A DNA stretch of 64,000 nucleotides. Source: Streptosporangium nondiastaticum. GTDB lineage: Bacteria; Actinomycetota; Actinomycetes; Streptomycetales; Streptomycetaceae. Of this stretch, positions 27,339 to 35,331 are shown piece by piece. The notes beneath the pieces are model-generated. The model searched no databases. It was given only the letters and a program-made list of their open reading frames with translations, and was not told the origin of the DNA. The stretch is taken from the NCBI RefSeq assembly GCF_003011965.1, contig NZ_PXWG01000001.1, positions 1-64,000 of the forward strand. Reading direction: 5' to 3'. How positions within the stretch are numbered: position 1 is the first letter of the stretch; each line of letters starts with the position of its first letter. The position numbers were made by a program, and so were the translations under genes.

Positions 27339-27989
27339 TCAGCGCAGGGCGACCGCCGCGCCCGATCGTTCGGTGGCGATCTTGACGGCGAAGCCGGCCA
27401 GCGCGGTACCCATCGCATAGCGGTGCAGGCGCTGCCAGAGCGGGTGCCGGGCGAAGAACCCGGCGGCGGAGCCGGCCGTTACGACGAAGAACGCGTTGCC
27501 CGCGACACCCACCGCGATCAGGGTCACCCCCAACAGCAGCCCCTGCAGGCCGACGTGGCCGCGCTCCGGGTCGACGAACTGCGGCAGCAGTGAGACGTAG
27601 AGGATGGCCACCTTGGGATTGAGCAGGCAGGTGACGAAGCCCATCAGGAAGAGCTTGCGGGACCCGTCGGGCGCCAACTCCTGTGCCTCGAAAGCGGATC
27701 GGCCGCCCGGCCGGACAGCCTTCCAGGCCAGCCAGAGCAGGTAGCCCGCTCCGGCCAGCTTGATCGTCAGGTAGATCTCCGGCACCAGCGCGAAGACGGT
27801 GGCGATTCCGGCGGACACCGCGAGGAGGTAGATCAGGAAGCCGAGGGCGACCCCGGCCAGCGAGATCAGCCCTGCCCGGCGGCCCTGGGCGATCGAGCGG
27901 GAGACCAGGTAGATCATGTTCGGCCCCGGTATCAGCACCATGCCGAGCTCCACCACCGCAATCCCCGCTATTGCTCCCAGCCCGATCAC
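27339..27989 (-). CDS. LysE/RhtB-family amino-acid exporter
   Basis: A 216-aa membrane protein with about six hydrophobic segments. The family N-terminal motif is intact as VELGMVLIPGPNMIYLVSRS, followed by GRRAGLISLAGVALGF and, in the middle, FLMGFVTCLLNPKVAILYVS, the second conserved LysE stretch. Such proteins export amino acids or homoserine-lactone-like compounds. The GTG at 27989 follows GGAGG with 7-base spacing; an upstream in-frame start (28025) has none. It is divergent from a Tat-exported hydrolase 442 bases away. Confidence 0.92.
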   Translation of the reverse strand: MIGLGAIAGIAVVELGMVLIPGPNMIYLVSRSIAQGRRAGLISLAGVALGFLIYLLAVSAGIATVFALVPEIYLTIKLAGAGYLLWLAWKAVRPGGRSAFEAQELAPDGSRKLFLMGFVTCLLNPKVAILYVSLLPQFVDPERGHVGLQGLLLGVTLIAVGVAGNAFFVVTAGSAAGFFARHPLWQRLHRYAMGTALAGFAVKIATERSGAAVALR

Positions 27990-28431
27990 AGCACTACCTC
28001 CGTACACGCGTTCGCCTGGGCGCAACCTAGCAGCTCACGGCCATGCGCGGCTCAGCGCGCCGAACCGGGACGGCGGCCACCTCGCCACGCTGACTGCTGC
28101 CAAGACTGAGACCGGTCCGATCTCGGCAGAGTGCCCGGCCAGGGCGTGCGACTGTAGGGGTTGTGCGACCACATGGCTTTGCAGGTGTGTTGGAAGTCGG
28201 CTCGGCCGGCAGCGCGGCGGGCTATGAACGCGAGGTGCCGAGCGGTTGAGCGCCAAGCGTCCCTGGAGTGCGATGACTTGGCGTGCGTCACCTGTTTGAC
28301 CGGTGATGCATGCTGTGCCACAGTCGTCTGGCACGCCCACGGAGGCCGTCGGTACCCCCGTGTGCGTGGGATCTCCTGCGAGGCGCGCATCGGTCGCAGG
28401 CCGGCACTTCGAGACGCACGGAGGGCTCCAC
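27990..28431. other. Divergent intergenic region, no certain gene
   Basis: These 442 bases separate the LysE gene (minus) and a secreted hydrolase (plus). A minus-strand frame at 28052-28390 reads partly like protein (segment STARHLAFIARRAAGRADFQ) but has no ribosome site or known motif, so it is not called. A TTGACC at about 28297 is a possible -35 element. Confidence 0.4.
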
Positions 28432-29523
28432 ATGATCAACAGGCGTACGTTCGGCAAGGCTCTCGGCTTGGGCGCCGGTGGCACGGTCGCCGCAACGCTG
28501 ACGGAACTGTCGGGACCGGCACATGCCTCGGCTCTGACGGGGCAGCAGACCGGTCCGGCCGCCGCGCCCCCGGCAGTCGGTCCGGCCGCCGTGCCCCCGG
28601 CCGGACCCGGCGGGCGCACCGCGTTTCCCCCGCTCAAGAAGGTCAGAGCCGGCCTGCTGGAGATCGGCTACGCCGAGGTGGGGCCGGCCCGCGGGGCGCC
28701 GGTCATCTGCCTGCACGGCTGGCCGTACGACATCCACAGCTATGTCGATGTCGCGCCCATGCTGGCAGCGGAGGGATACCGAGTGATCGTTCCCTATCTG
28801 CGCGGCCACGGCACGACGCGCTTCGTCTCGCCCCGGACCGTCAGGAACGGGCAGCAGTCGGCCCTCGCCCTCGACATCATCGCCCTGATGGACGCACTGG
28901 GTCTGGAGAAGGCGGTGCTCGCCGGATTCGACTGGGGAGCGCGGTGCGCCGACATCATCGCGGCGCTCCGGCCGGAGCGCTGCAAGGCCCTGGTGTCGGT
29001 GGGCGGATACCTCGTCGTCAACCTGGAGACGAACCTCCTGCCGCTGGCGCCGGCGACGGAGCACGCCTGGTGGTACCAGTACTACTTCTCCACGGAGCGG
29101 GGCCGGCTCGCCATGGAGGACAAGGACAAGCGGCACGACCTGACACGGCTGGTCTGGGACACCGTCTCCCCGACGTGGGACTTCGACGACGCCACCTTCG
29201 AGCGCACGGCCGCCGCCTTCGAGAACCCGGACTACGCCGCCATCGTGATCCACAACTACCGCTGGCGGCTGAGCCTCGCCGAGGGCGAACGGCGCTACGA
29301 GCCGTACGAGAAGCGGCTCGCCACCCGGCCGGTCATCACCGTACCGACGGTGACGCTCGACGCCGAGCGGGACCCCTTCACGGTACCGGGCGACGGGACC
29401 GCGTACCGGGACAGATTCACGGGCCCGTACGATCGCCGCACCCTGAAGGGCATCGGCCACAACGTGCCGCAGGAGGCGCCCGAAGCGTTCGCCCGAGCCG
29501 TCATCGATGCTGATCGTCTCTGA
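28432..29523 (+). CDS. Tat-exported alpha/beta hydrolase, epoxide-hydrolase/dehalogenase type
   Basis: A 363-aa protein. The N-terminus MINRRTFGKALGLGAGGTVA carries a twin-arginine motif (NRRTFGK) and a signal ending near AHA-SA. A Pro/Ala linker follows, then the fold: CLHGWPYDIHSY, the nucleophile elbow AGFDWGARC with Asp in place of Ser, as in epoxide hydrolases and haloalkane dehalogenases, and the final His in GIGHNVPQE. The acid is probably Asp in LDAERDPF. The ATG at 28432 follows GGAGGG. It would act outside the membrane; the substrate is unknown. Confidence 0.88.
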   Translation: MINRRTFGKALGLGAGGTVAATLTELSGPAHASALTGQQTGPAAAPPAVGPAAVPPAGPGGRTAFPPLKKVRAGLLEIGYAEVGPARGAPVICLHGWPYDIHSYVDVAPMLAAEGYRVIVPYLRGHGTTRFVSPRTVRNGQQSALALDIIALMDALGLEKAVLAGFDWGARCADIIAALRPERCKALVSVGGYLVVNLETNLLPLAPATEHAWWYQYYFSTERGRLAMEDKDKRHDLTRLVWDTVSPTWDFDDATFERTAAAFENPDYAAIVIHNYRWRLSLAEGERRYEPYEKRLATRPVITVPTVTLDAERDPFTVPGDGTAYRDRFTGPYDRRTLKGIGHNVPQEAPEAFARAVIDADRL

Positions 29524-29611
29524 TGGGGCATCAAGCCCCATTCGCAGGCGTGTCCATATCCGATTGTTGTCGTGCCGCGCGCAAGGGCACCGAGGCAGCG
29601 GGAGGCTGATG

Positions 29612-29806
29612 ATGAAAGACCACAACACCCGGGACAGCGGCTCGGCGATGCGCCGCGCACGGTTCGGCGCGTTGCCCGAGCGAATCGCCTACGAGGACAT
29701 GACCGAGACGAAGGAGGCCTCACCGAGGGACCCGGCGCGGGACGCCTACGACCCCGAAGGGGCGAGGAGCCTCCTCTCCTGCCTGGCATGGGACCTGGCG
29801 CTCTGA
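29612..29806 (+). CDS. Small hypothetical protein
   Basis: A 64-codon ORF starting at ATG 29612 (or the adjacent ATG 29609) behind GGGAGG. It reads MKDHNTRDSGSAMRRARFGA, then LPERIAYEDMTETKE, and ends LLSCLAWDLAL. The central ARFGALPERI-YEDM segment has the look of a conserved small Streptomyces protein, with mixed charge and no membrane segment. No function can be given. The following 238 bases to the CGNR gene hold only its operator. Confidence 0.5.
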   Translation: MKDHNTRDSGSAMRRARFGALPERIAYEDMTETKEASPRDPARDAYDPEGARSLLSCLAWDLAL

Positions 29807-30022
29807 CGCGCGCCCTCCTCTGCCGGACATCCTGAAGGACGCCGACCGGCGTGCTGTGATCGTGCTCGATGCCGTTCGGCAGGGGGCACGGCCCATCTGG
29901 CCGCACCGGGCCGCGTGCGGCGACCGCCGTCTGCGGCAGCGCCGGCCGGGCCGCGGGATCCGGCTGAACGCCACGGAAGAACGGGGCCCTCTGTAACGGC
30001 TGACGATCCTTGCGAGCGCCAT

Positions 30023-30045
30023 CGTCACCCTTCAAGATGGTGACG
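30023..30045. promoter_or_regulatory. Inverted repeat abutting the CGNR regulator start
   Basis: CGTCACC (30023-30029) and GGTGACG (30039-30045) form perfect 7-bp arms around 9 bases; the last G is the first base of the GTG start codon. An autoregulatory operator is likely; it also overlaps where a ribosome site should be, so the mRNA may be nearly leaderless. Confidence 0.55.
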
Positions 30046-30605
30046 TGAACATAGATCATGCCTTTGTGTGCGGCAATCCGGCCCTGGACTTCGCGGGCAC
30101 GCTCCGGGCGCGCCGCACGGTGCGATTCGAGATGTTCGCGACGCCGGACCGCCTGGACGCGTGGTACGTGGAGTCCGGCATCGTCGACTCCGTCTCGCCC
30201 GCCCGGCAGGTCGACGTGGGACGGGCGACGGCCGTACGGGAGGCCGTCTACCAGCTGATCACGGCCCGGCGCCTCGGCACGGACTTCGACGACGAGGCGC
30301 TGGCCGTGGTCAACGAAGCGGCCCGCAGAGCACCCGCGGCACCGCAGCTGACCCACGCCGGCCGCTGGACGGCGGCGACACAGCGAGAAGCGCTGTCCAC
30401 CGTCGCCCGGCATGCAGTGGAATTGCTGAGCGGCCCGGACGTACTCCTGCTCAAGGAGTGCGACAACCCCGAGTGCACGCGCGTCTACATCGACCGCTCG
30501 CGCGGCATGCGACGCCAGTGGTGCGGCATGGAGTCCTGCGGCAACAAGATCAAGGCCGCGGCGTACCGCGCCCGCAAGAAGACTGCCGTCACTCCCGCGG
30601 GATGA
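30045..30605 (+). CDS. CGNR zinc-finger (ABATE-domain) regulator
   Basis: A 186-aa protein. The N-terminal ABATE-type domain (FVCGNPALDFAGTL...) is followed by the C-terminal CGNR zinc finger: LKECDNPECTRVYIDRSRGM, then RRQWCGMESCGNKIKAAAYR. The four Cys and the CGN(K/R) motif are intact. Members are predicted DNA-binding regulators of stress responses. The GTG at 30045 is fixed by the conserved first strand; no good ribosome site precedes it, and an inverted repeat overlaps it. Confidence 0.9.
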   Translation: MNIDHAFVCGNPALDFAGTLRARRTVRFEMFATPDRLDAWYVESGIVDSVSPARQVDVGRATAVREAVYQLITARRLGTDFDDEALAVVNEAARRAPAAPQLTHAGRWTAATQREALSTVARHAVELLSGPDVLLLKECDNPECTRVYIDRSRGMRRQWCGMESCGNKIKAAAYRARKKTAVTPAG

Positions 30606-30610
30606 CTGTG

Positions 30611-30974
30611 TTCCCTCGGCCGGTCACATCCACCGCTCGTGGACCGGCACGCTGGGCACCGGGCCCAGGTCCTGGACGGCTCTCTCGCTGATGACGACTT
30701 TCCAGGAGATCCGCAAGCCCTGGTCACCTCCGCGGCAGCCACCTTGCTGTTCATCAGAGTCGATGACCCCAAGACGGTGAAGAACCGTGTGCATCTGGAT
30801 CTCCAGCCCCAGGACCGCACCCGGGACGAGGAGGTCGAGCGGCTGCTCGCGCTCGGGGCCACGCTTCAGGGCAACCACCGACGGCCCGACGGAACGGGGT
30901 GGGTAACGCTGCACGACCCCGAGGGCAACGAGTTCTGCGTGGAACGCAGTGCGGGGGAGCGGGCGAAGGGCTGA
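30611..30974 (+). pseudogene. 5'-truncated VOC (glyoxalase-like) protein
   Basis: The C-terminal two thirds is good VOC sequence: LLFIRVDDPKTVKNRVHLDL, RDEEVERLLALGATLQG and WVTLHDPEGNEFCVERS. The expected start (a strand with DCADP and an FW motif) is lost: the frame begins as ...RHAGHRAQVLDGSLADD after unrelated codons, and no ribosome site is present. A GTG at 30639 could start a short product. An intact relative follows at 31028, so this may be a decayed tandem copy. Confidence 0.6.
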
Positions 30975-31027
30975 AGTCCTGCTGTCCGGTTCGGTCGTGC
31001 TCGGGCTGTCTCCGTACACTGACGGGC

Positions 31028-31411
31028 ATGGCATGCCGCATCAGCGAGTTGGTCATCGACTGCGCCGACCCCGAAGGGCTCGCCGCTTTCTGGAGCGAGG
31101 TCCTCGGCTACGTCGAGCTCGAGCGCGAGGACGACGGAAGCATCGCGATCGGGCCGCCCGACGCCGGCTTCGGCGGCCCGCAGCCCACCCTCGTCCTCAG
31201 CCCCAGCAGCACCCCGCGGACCGGCAAGCTCCGGCTGCACATCGACGTCAACGCAACCGACCGCGACCAGGACGCCGAGCTGGAGCGGCTGCTCGCTCTC
31301 GGCGCCGAGCCTGTCGACGTCGGTCAGACCGGCGCTGAGAGCTGGCACGTCCTGGCCGACCCGGAAGGCAACGAATTCTGCCTCCTGCGCACCCGGCTCA
31401 AGCCCCTCTGA
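31028..31411 (+). CDS. VOC-family (glyoxalase-like) protein
   Basis: A 127-aa intact VOC protein. It starts MACRISELVIDCADPEGLAA and FWSEVLGYVELE (first beta-alpha-beta unit), then KLRLHIDVNATDRDQDAELE, RLLALGAEPVDVG and VLADPEGNEFCLLRTR at the end. These match the glyoxalase-like subfamily in which the metal site is often degenerate. It is probably related by duplication to the truncated copy just upstream. Function in this subgroup is generally unknown. Confidence 0.9.
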   Translation: MACRISELVIDCADPEGLAAFWSEVLGYVELEREDDGSIAIGPPDAGFGGPQPTLVLSPSSTPRTGKLRLHIDVNATDRDQDAELERLLALGAEPVDVGQTGAESWHVLADPEGNEFCLLRTRLKPL

Positions 31412-31479
31412 GGGCCGCCCACCGGTGAGCTCGTGCAATCCTCGTGCCATCATTCGTGCAATCAACGCGCGCCCCGCTA

Positions 31480-31690
31480 TCGCCAGTCCCTCGCAGAGCC
31501 GGTCCGCCCTAGGGCGTGTCCGGCGGGTCGGGTGGCCGGCAGTGGCAGGACCTCGCCCTTCGGCACGGCTAGCACGCAGCACACGTCGTTCTTCCAGCCA
31601 GGCCCGCAGCGTGCGGCACTGCCCGTACGCCTCGTCGGCGAGGAAGTAGGTGAAGGGCACACCGGCGCCTGGGGTCGTTCCTGACATCCC
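31480..31690 (-). pseudogene. IS701-type transposase fragment, frameshifted
   Basis: One frame gives GVPFTYFLADEAYGQCRTLR and AWLEER; a neighbouring frame continues with DVCCVLAVPKGEVLPLPATR. Together they match the DDE core region around the second catalytic Asp in IS701-type transposases (ADEAYGQ). The rest of the element and its ends are not seen. One frameshift and heavy truncation make it inactive. Confidence 0.6.
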
Positions 31691-31739
31691 GGCGAGTCCA
31701 GCTGTGGAACGCCCCCGCCCGTCAGGTGGTCAACGGCCT

Positions 31740-32288
31740 CTATAACCCGGCCTCGTCCGGGCGGAGCTCCGGAGACGTCGTCGCGGCCGGCGCCCCGTGC
31801 CCTTCCTCCTCGCTCAAGTACTCGGCCGCGACATCGAGGTACGCCCGTCGGCTCGGGCTGATGGCCTGCCAGACCCTCTCGTCCTGCGGTTCTCCAGGGT
31901 CACCCGGGCCCTTGCGGATCACATCCTGTACAGCGAACGCGGCTTCTCGCGCCGCGTTGTTGACCTTGGACGCGCACACCAAGTGGATCGTCTTCTGGGT
32001 CACCCACACCCTGTCGAGGGCCCGCCTGGCCCGCATCTGCCACTCTGCATCGGTCTCATTGTGGTGGTAGCGGTCCACGGCGCCCCGTTCGGCTTCCTGC
32101 AGAGCGCACAGGAAGGCAACGATGTGGGTGAGGTGTTCGTTGCGGCGTGCCTCGACGCGTTCGCGTTCGTTGCGGCGCGCCTCCGCCCGCTCCGATGCGC
32201 GGCCTTGCAGGAGCTGGCCCACGAGCGATGCGACGGTCCCGAGCATGACGCCGATGAACGGCGGAAGTGATGTCGTCCACACCCGCAC
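31740..32288 (-). CDS. Hypothetical membrane-anchored protein
   Basis: A 182-aa protein starting at GTG 32288. It has an N-terminal hydrophobic segment (FIGVMLGTVASLVGQLL) followed by a highly charged coiled-coil stretch in which EARRNER is repeated (QGRASERAEARRNERERVEA, then RRNEHLTHIV), and a helical soluble part (QKTIHLVCASKVNNAAREAA). Similar short membrane/coiled-coil proteins are common and uncharacterised in actinomycetes. Lower G+C and its place between IS remnants suggest acquired DNA. Confidence 0.65.
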   Translation of the reverse strand: MRVWTTSLPPFIGVMLGTVASLVGQLLQGRASERAEARRNERERVEARRNEHLTHIVAFLCALQEAERGAVDRYHHNETDAEWQMRARRALDRVWVTQKTIHLVCASKVNNAAREAAFAVQDVIRKGPGDPGEPQDERVWQAISPSRRAYLDVAAEYLSEEEGHGAPAATTSPELRPDEAGL

Positions 32289-32310
32289 AGTGTGGCAAGA
32301 ACCAGACTTG

Positions 32311-32505
32311 TCATATCGTAATTCCGGGCTTATTGGGCGGCATCCCGTCGCGTGCTGTATAAGCCCTCCGCACCTGCGCCTCTACGGGGCGCGGGTCGTC
32401 GCGGGCCTCCGAGTGCCACTGGACGCCGATCGCGAAGGGTGGTCGCAGTACTCGACGATGTCGCCGACCGACTGGTGGTGGGCGGCCACCTGCCGTACCC
32501 GAAAC
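32311..32505 (-). pseudogene. Remnant of a class I glutamine amidotransferase (peptidase C26-like)
   Basis: The frame ending at 32311 reads FAIGVQWHSEARDDPRPVEA, the C-terminal His-Glu region of gamma-glutamyl-GABA-hydrolase-like amidotransferases (GVQWHPE). Just upstream in another frame is VAAHHQSVGDIVEYCDHP, the preceding HHQSV segment. The nucleophile half is absent, and an IS element lies 40 bases away. It is a broken gene. Confidence 0.6.
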
Positions 32506-32546
32506 GCACGAGCTCACTCACCGTGGAACAACCGGCTGCAGCACTA

Positions 32547-33498
32547 AGGACTGTCCGGCGGGTCACGAGCGAAGCCAGAGGCGAATGGCAGCGACGGTCA
32601 CGGTGCTGTGGAAGATGTACGCCCTTTTGCCGAATCGGGTGGCTACAGCGCGGAAGTCCTTGAGGGCGTTGATCGTTCGCTCGACTTCGTTGCGGCGTTT
32701 GCAGATCGTCTTGTCGAAGCCGACGGGTCGGCCGCCCGCGCTGCCGCGGCGCTGGCGGTTGGCCCGCTGGTCCTTGCGTTCGGGGATGGTGTGCTTGATC
32801 TGCCGACGCCGTAGGTACGGCGGTTCTGGCGGGACGAGTACGCTTTGTCGCCGCCCAAGTGATCGGGGCGTGTGCGCGGATGACCGCCGCCGGGCCGTGG
32901 GACGCGGATGCGTTCGAGGACTGGGATCAGTTGCGGGCATCACCCCACTGGCCTGGTGTGATGACGAACGCGAGCGGACGTCGGCCGCCCTCACCAGCCA
33001 GATGGATCTTGCAGGTCAGCCCTTGATGGGAGCGGCCTAGGGCCTCATCCGAACGATGTTGAACAGGCCGGCCGCGTCGTCCAGGGATACGCGGTGCGTT
33101 GGTGTGGGCGCCCGTGGCATGCTGATGAGCACGGCACGCGGTCGAGTCCACGCTGACCATGCTCCAGCCGATCCGGCCTTCCGCATCAGCAACGGCCTGG
33201 ACGGCCCGCAGGATTCTCTCCCACCTGCCGTCCGCCGACCACCTGCGATGCCTGTCGTGCACGGTCTTCCACTTCCCGAACCGTGCCGGCAGATCACGCC
33301 ATGGGACACCGGTCCGCTGCCGGAAGAGAATGCCATTAGTCACCCTGCGATGACTCTTCCAACGACCACCCCGCGTCCCACGTTCTTCGGCAAGTGCGGC
33401 TCCAGCCGAGCCCATTCCTGATCCAACAGATCGCCCCGCCCCACACGGCCGGAACGATATGGATGCAGGCCTGGTCACGCGACCCATCGGACAGTGCC
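32547..33498. mobile_element. IS5-type insertion sequence, about 950 bp
   Basis: The ends are imperfect inverted repeats: AGGACTGTCCGGCGGGTCAC at the left and, reading inward from the right, GGCACTGTCCGATGGGTCGC. Between them is one transposase region on the minus strand. Size, end sequence and transposase all fit the IS5 superfamily. A target duplication is not certain; CTA precedes both ends when read inward. Confidence 0.75.
32566..33487 (-). pseudogene. IS5-family transposase, multiply frameshifted
   Basis: Pieces lie in three frames. The first (33487 to 32927) has TGVPWRDLPARFGKWKTVHD, MVSVDSTACRAHQHATGA and HQGLTCKIHLAGEGGRRPLA, the N-terminal domain and first DDE Asp. A middle piece has GGDKAYSSRQNRR (second Asp). 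The last (to 32566) has HTIPERKDQRANRQRRGS, then KRRNEVERTINALKDFRAVA with the catalytic Glu region. At least two frameshifts separate them, so no full transposase can be made. Confidence 0.8.
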
Positions 33499-33872
33499 TA
33501 GAACTCCCACGTCGCGTGGCTGAGCATCCAGAAGAATCCCACCACGCCGCAGATCACCAGGCCGAGCGTCGCCAGGCACGCCCCGGTCGCGGCGCCTGCC
33601 CCGGCATGTTTTCCACGAGCGCTCGCAACGATCCCTCCCAGCGACGCCCCCGCCAGGGGGACACCGAAAACGAGGAGGGACACCACCTCGAACTGCACGT
33701 TGTTGTCATGGTTGAGGTGCCAGTCCGATGTCGACGACTGCTGGACCGCGTGGAGAGTCCTCGACCAGACCCACAAGCAAGGTGTCAGCAAGAGCGCCGT
33801 CATGACGAGCATGTACAAGATCTGGGCTCCTCTGCCCGGTCGGTCGGGTGCGGTGCCGGTGTTGTCGGTCAT
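33498..33872 (-). CDS. Hypothetical membrane protein, 3' end at the IS border
   Basis: A protein of about 124 aa from ATG 33872 (MTDNTGTAPDRPGRGAQ). It has three hydrophobic segments: ILYMLVMTALLLTPCLWVW, VVSLLVFGVPLAGASLGG and TLGLVICGVVGFFWML. The stop TAG (33498-33500) uses the last base of the insertion sequence, so the original C-terminus may have been cut off by the insertion. No family was recognised. Confidence 0.6.
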   Translation of the reverse strand: MTDNTGTAPDRPGRGAQILYMLVMTALLLTPCLWVWSRTLHAVQQSSTSDWHLNHDNNVQFEVVSLLVFGVPLAGASLGGIVASARGKHAGAGAATGACLATLGLVICGVVGFFWMLSHATWEF

Positions 33873-33980
33873 GGCACCCACCCTCGGCGAGGCGGCCCGC
33901 GGCTGCCAATCCGCTCTCCTACTCAGATTGCTCAACAGACGCCCGGGCAACCTGCCCGCCCTTGACGACCGGACGGCAGC

Positions 33981-34266
33981 CTAGACCTCCGCGACCTGCT
34001 TCTTGACCTGCTTCTTGACCTGTTTCGATTCCTGCTTCCAGTCCTGGGCGAGGAGCCCGAGCAGCACCTCGTCCAGGAACTCGCCCATCACCCAGGCCGA
34101 GGAGCGCAGCAGGCCCTCGCGGACGAAGCCGTTGCGCTCGGCGGAGCGCAGCATCGCGGCGTTGTCCGCCAGCGTCTCGATCTGCAGCCGCTGCAGGCCG
34201 CGCACGATGAAACGGGATGTCTTCCTCGTGCCGGGCCCTGAGCCCCACCTTGTCGCCTCTCAGCAT
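33981..34266 (-). pseudogene. GNAT acetyltransferase with internal deletion
   Basis: It starts well (MLRGDKVGLRARHEEDIPF, the N-terminal GNAT strand) and then jumps, out of frame, to the last third: RLQIETLADNAAMLRSAERN, GFVREGLLRSSAWVMGEFLD. The acetyl-CoA-binding core between them is gone and the frame changes at the join (near 34205). The C-terminal tail is a KQVKKQVKKQV repeat made of 12-bp units. A non-functional remnant. Confidence 0.7.
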
Positions 34267-34303
34267 GCGAGCTTCCTATCCGGCCGGACTGGCCGGCGGC
34301 AAA

Positions 34304-34331
34304 CCATTAAGCCGGCGGTAATCCATTAAGC
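34304..34331. repeat. Two direct repeats CCATTAAGC upstream of the phosphotransferase gene
   Basis: CCATTAAGC occurs at 34304-34312 and 34323-34331, 19 bases apart, in an otherwise G+C-rich stretch about 85 bases before the next gene. They could be a regulator site; nothing else is visible. Confidence 0.35.
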
Positions 34332-34414
34332 GGTCGGGGTCGCCTCACCTCAGGCTGTACCTGACCAACTGCCTGCCCCGTTCTCCCGGGCCTCGCCGAG
34401 AAGGATCCCTGCCC

Positions 34415-35290
34415 ATGACGAACTCCCTCACCTCGTCCATATGGACTGAAGCCGTGACACAGACCCGCCTCCTACGCCCCGACTTCGTTCCCGTAGAGCT
34501 GATGCACGCCACCGACAAGAGCATCTTGATCGCCGGAACCTGCTGCGCTGAGGCGGCGGTTGCGAAAGTCCTCACCAGCCGGGAGACGTTCTGGCGGGAG
34601 AAGTTCACCCGCGAGATCGCCGTCTATCGAGCCTTCGCCCGCAGCGCGCCGCCGGTGCGCGTACCGCATCTGATCGCCGCCGACGCCGAGCAAGGAGTGC
34701 TGCTGCTGGAGCACCTGCCCGGCCGACGTCTCGGCCCGGACCGCTACCCGCCCGCTCCGCTCGCCCGCCAGGACGTGTGCCCGGCTGTCGACGCCCTGGG
34801 CGCCCTCGCGCACTGGGCCCCCGCGCCGGGAGCATTCGCCCACGCCTGGGACTACGAGCACCGGCTGGACCGCTACCTCGGCTACGGCCTGGTGCAGGAG
34901 TCCGACCACCGGGCCCTGACCCGTCTCCTGCAGGAAGCAGGATCTGCCCGGTACTTCGCCCACGGCGACCCGCTGCCCGGCAACATCCTCCTCGACCGCC
35001 ACCGCGTCGGGCTCCTGGACTGGGAGTTCGCCGGCTACTACCTCCGCCACCTGGACTGGGCCCTGCTCTGGGTCCTGCTCCGCGCCACGCCCGTGGCCCG
35101 GACCCTGATCGAGGAACGCGTCGCAGCCGGCGACCCCGCCGACCAGGCCGCGTTCACCGTGAACCGGGCCATGCTCCTGACACGGGAACTGCGCACCCAC
35201 CAAGAACTGCCCACCGCACCGTGGCAGCAGGCCCGCCTTGCCGCGCTCACCCGAGACTGGGACGCATTGTGCGCTGACTGGCGCCGGTGA
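34415..35290 (+). CDS. Aminoglycoside-phosphotransferase-family kinase
   Basis: A 291-aa protein kinase-like-fold enzyme. It has the N-lobe with AAVAKVLTSRETFWREKFTR, then EQGVLLLEHLPGRRLG, the Brenner motif FAHGDPLPGNILLDRHR (catalytic Asp and Asn) and the metal-binding GLLDWEFAGYY. All catalytic residues are present. The family phosphorylates antibiotics, choline or other small molecules; the target here is unknown and no classic resistance subtype was recognised. The ATG at 34415 follows GAAGGATCC. Confidence 0.85.
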   Translation: MTNSLTSSIWTEAVTQTRLLRPDFVPVELMHATDKSILIAGTCCAEAAVAKVLTSRETFWREKFTREIAVYRAFARSAPPVRVPHLIAADAEQGVLLLEHLPGRRLGPDRYPPAPLARQDVCPAVDALGALAHWAPAPGAFAHAWDYEHRLDRYLGYGLVQESDHRALTRLLQEAGSARYFAHGDPLPGNILLDRHRVGLLDWEFAGYYLRHLDWALLWVLLRATPVARTLIEERVAAGDPADQAAFTVNRAMLLTRELRTHQELPTAPWQQARLAALTRDWDALCADWRR

Positions 35291-35331
35291 GCTGTCTCTC
35301 CCCCGAGCCGCGCCCCGGCTGCCATGCCATG

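Noticed and set aside
28052..28390. A minus-strand gene between LysE and the Tat hydrolase
   Set aside because: Part reads like protein, but there is no ribosome site, no recognised motif, and it would occupy the divergent promoter region.
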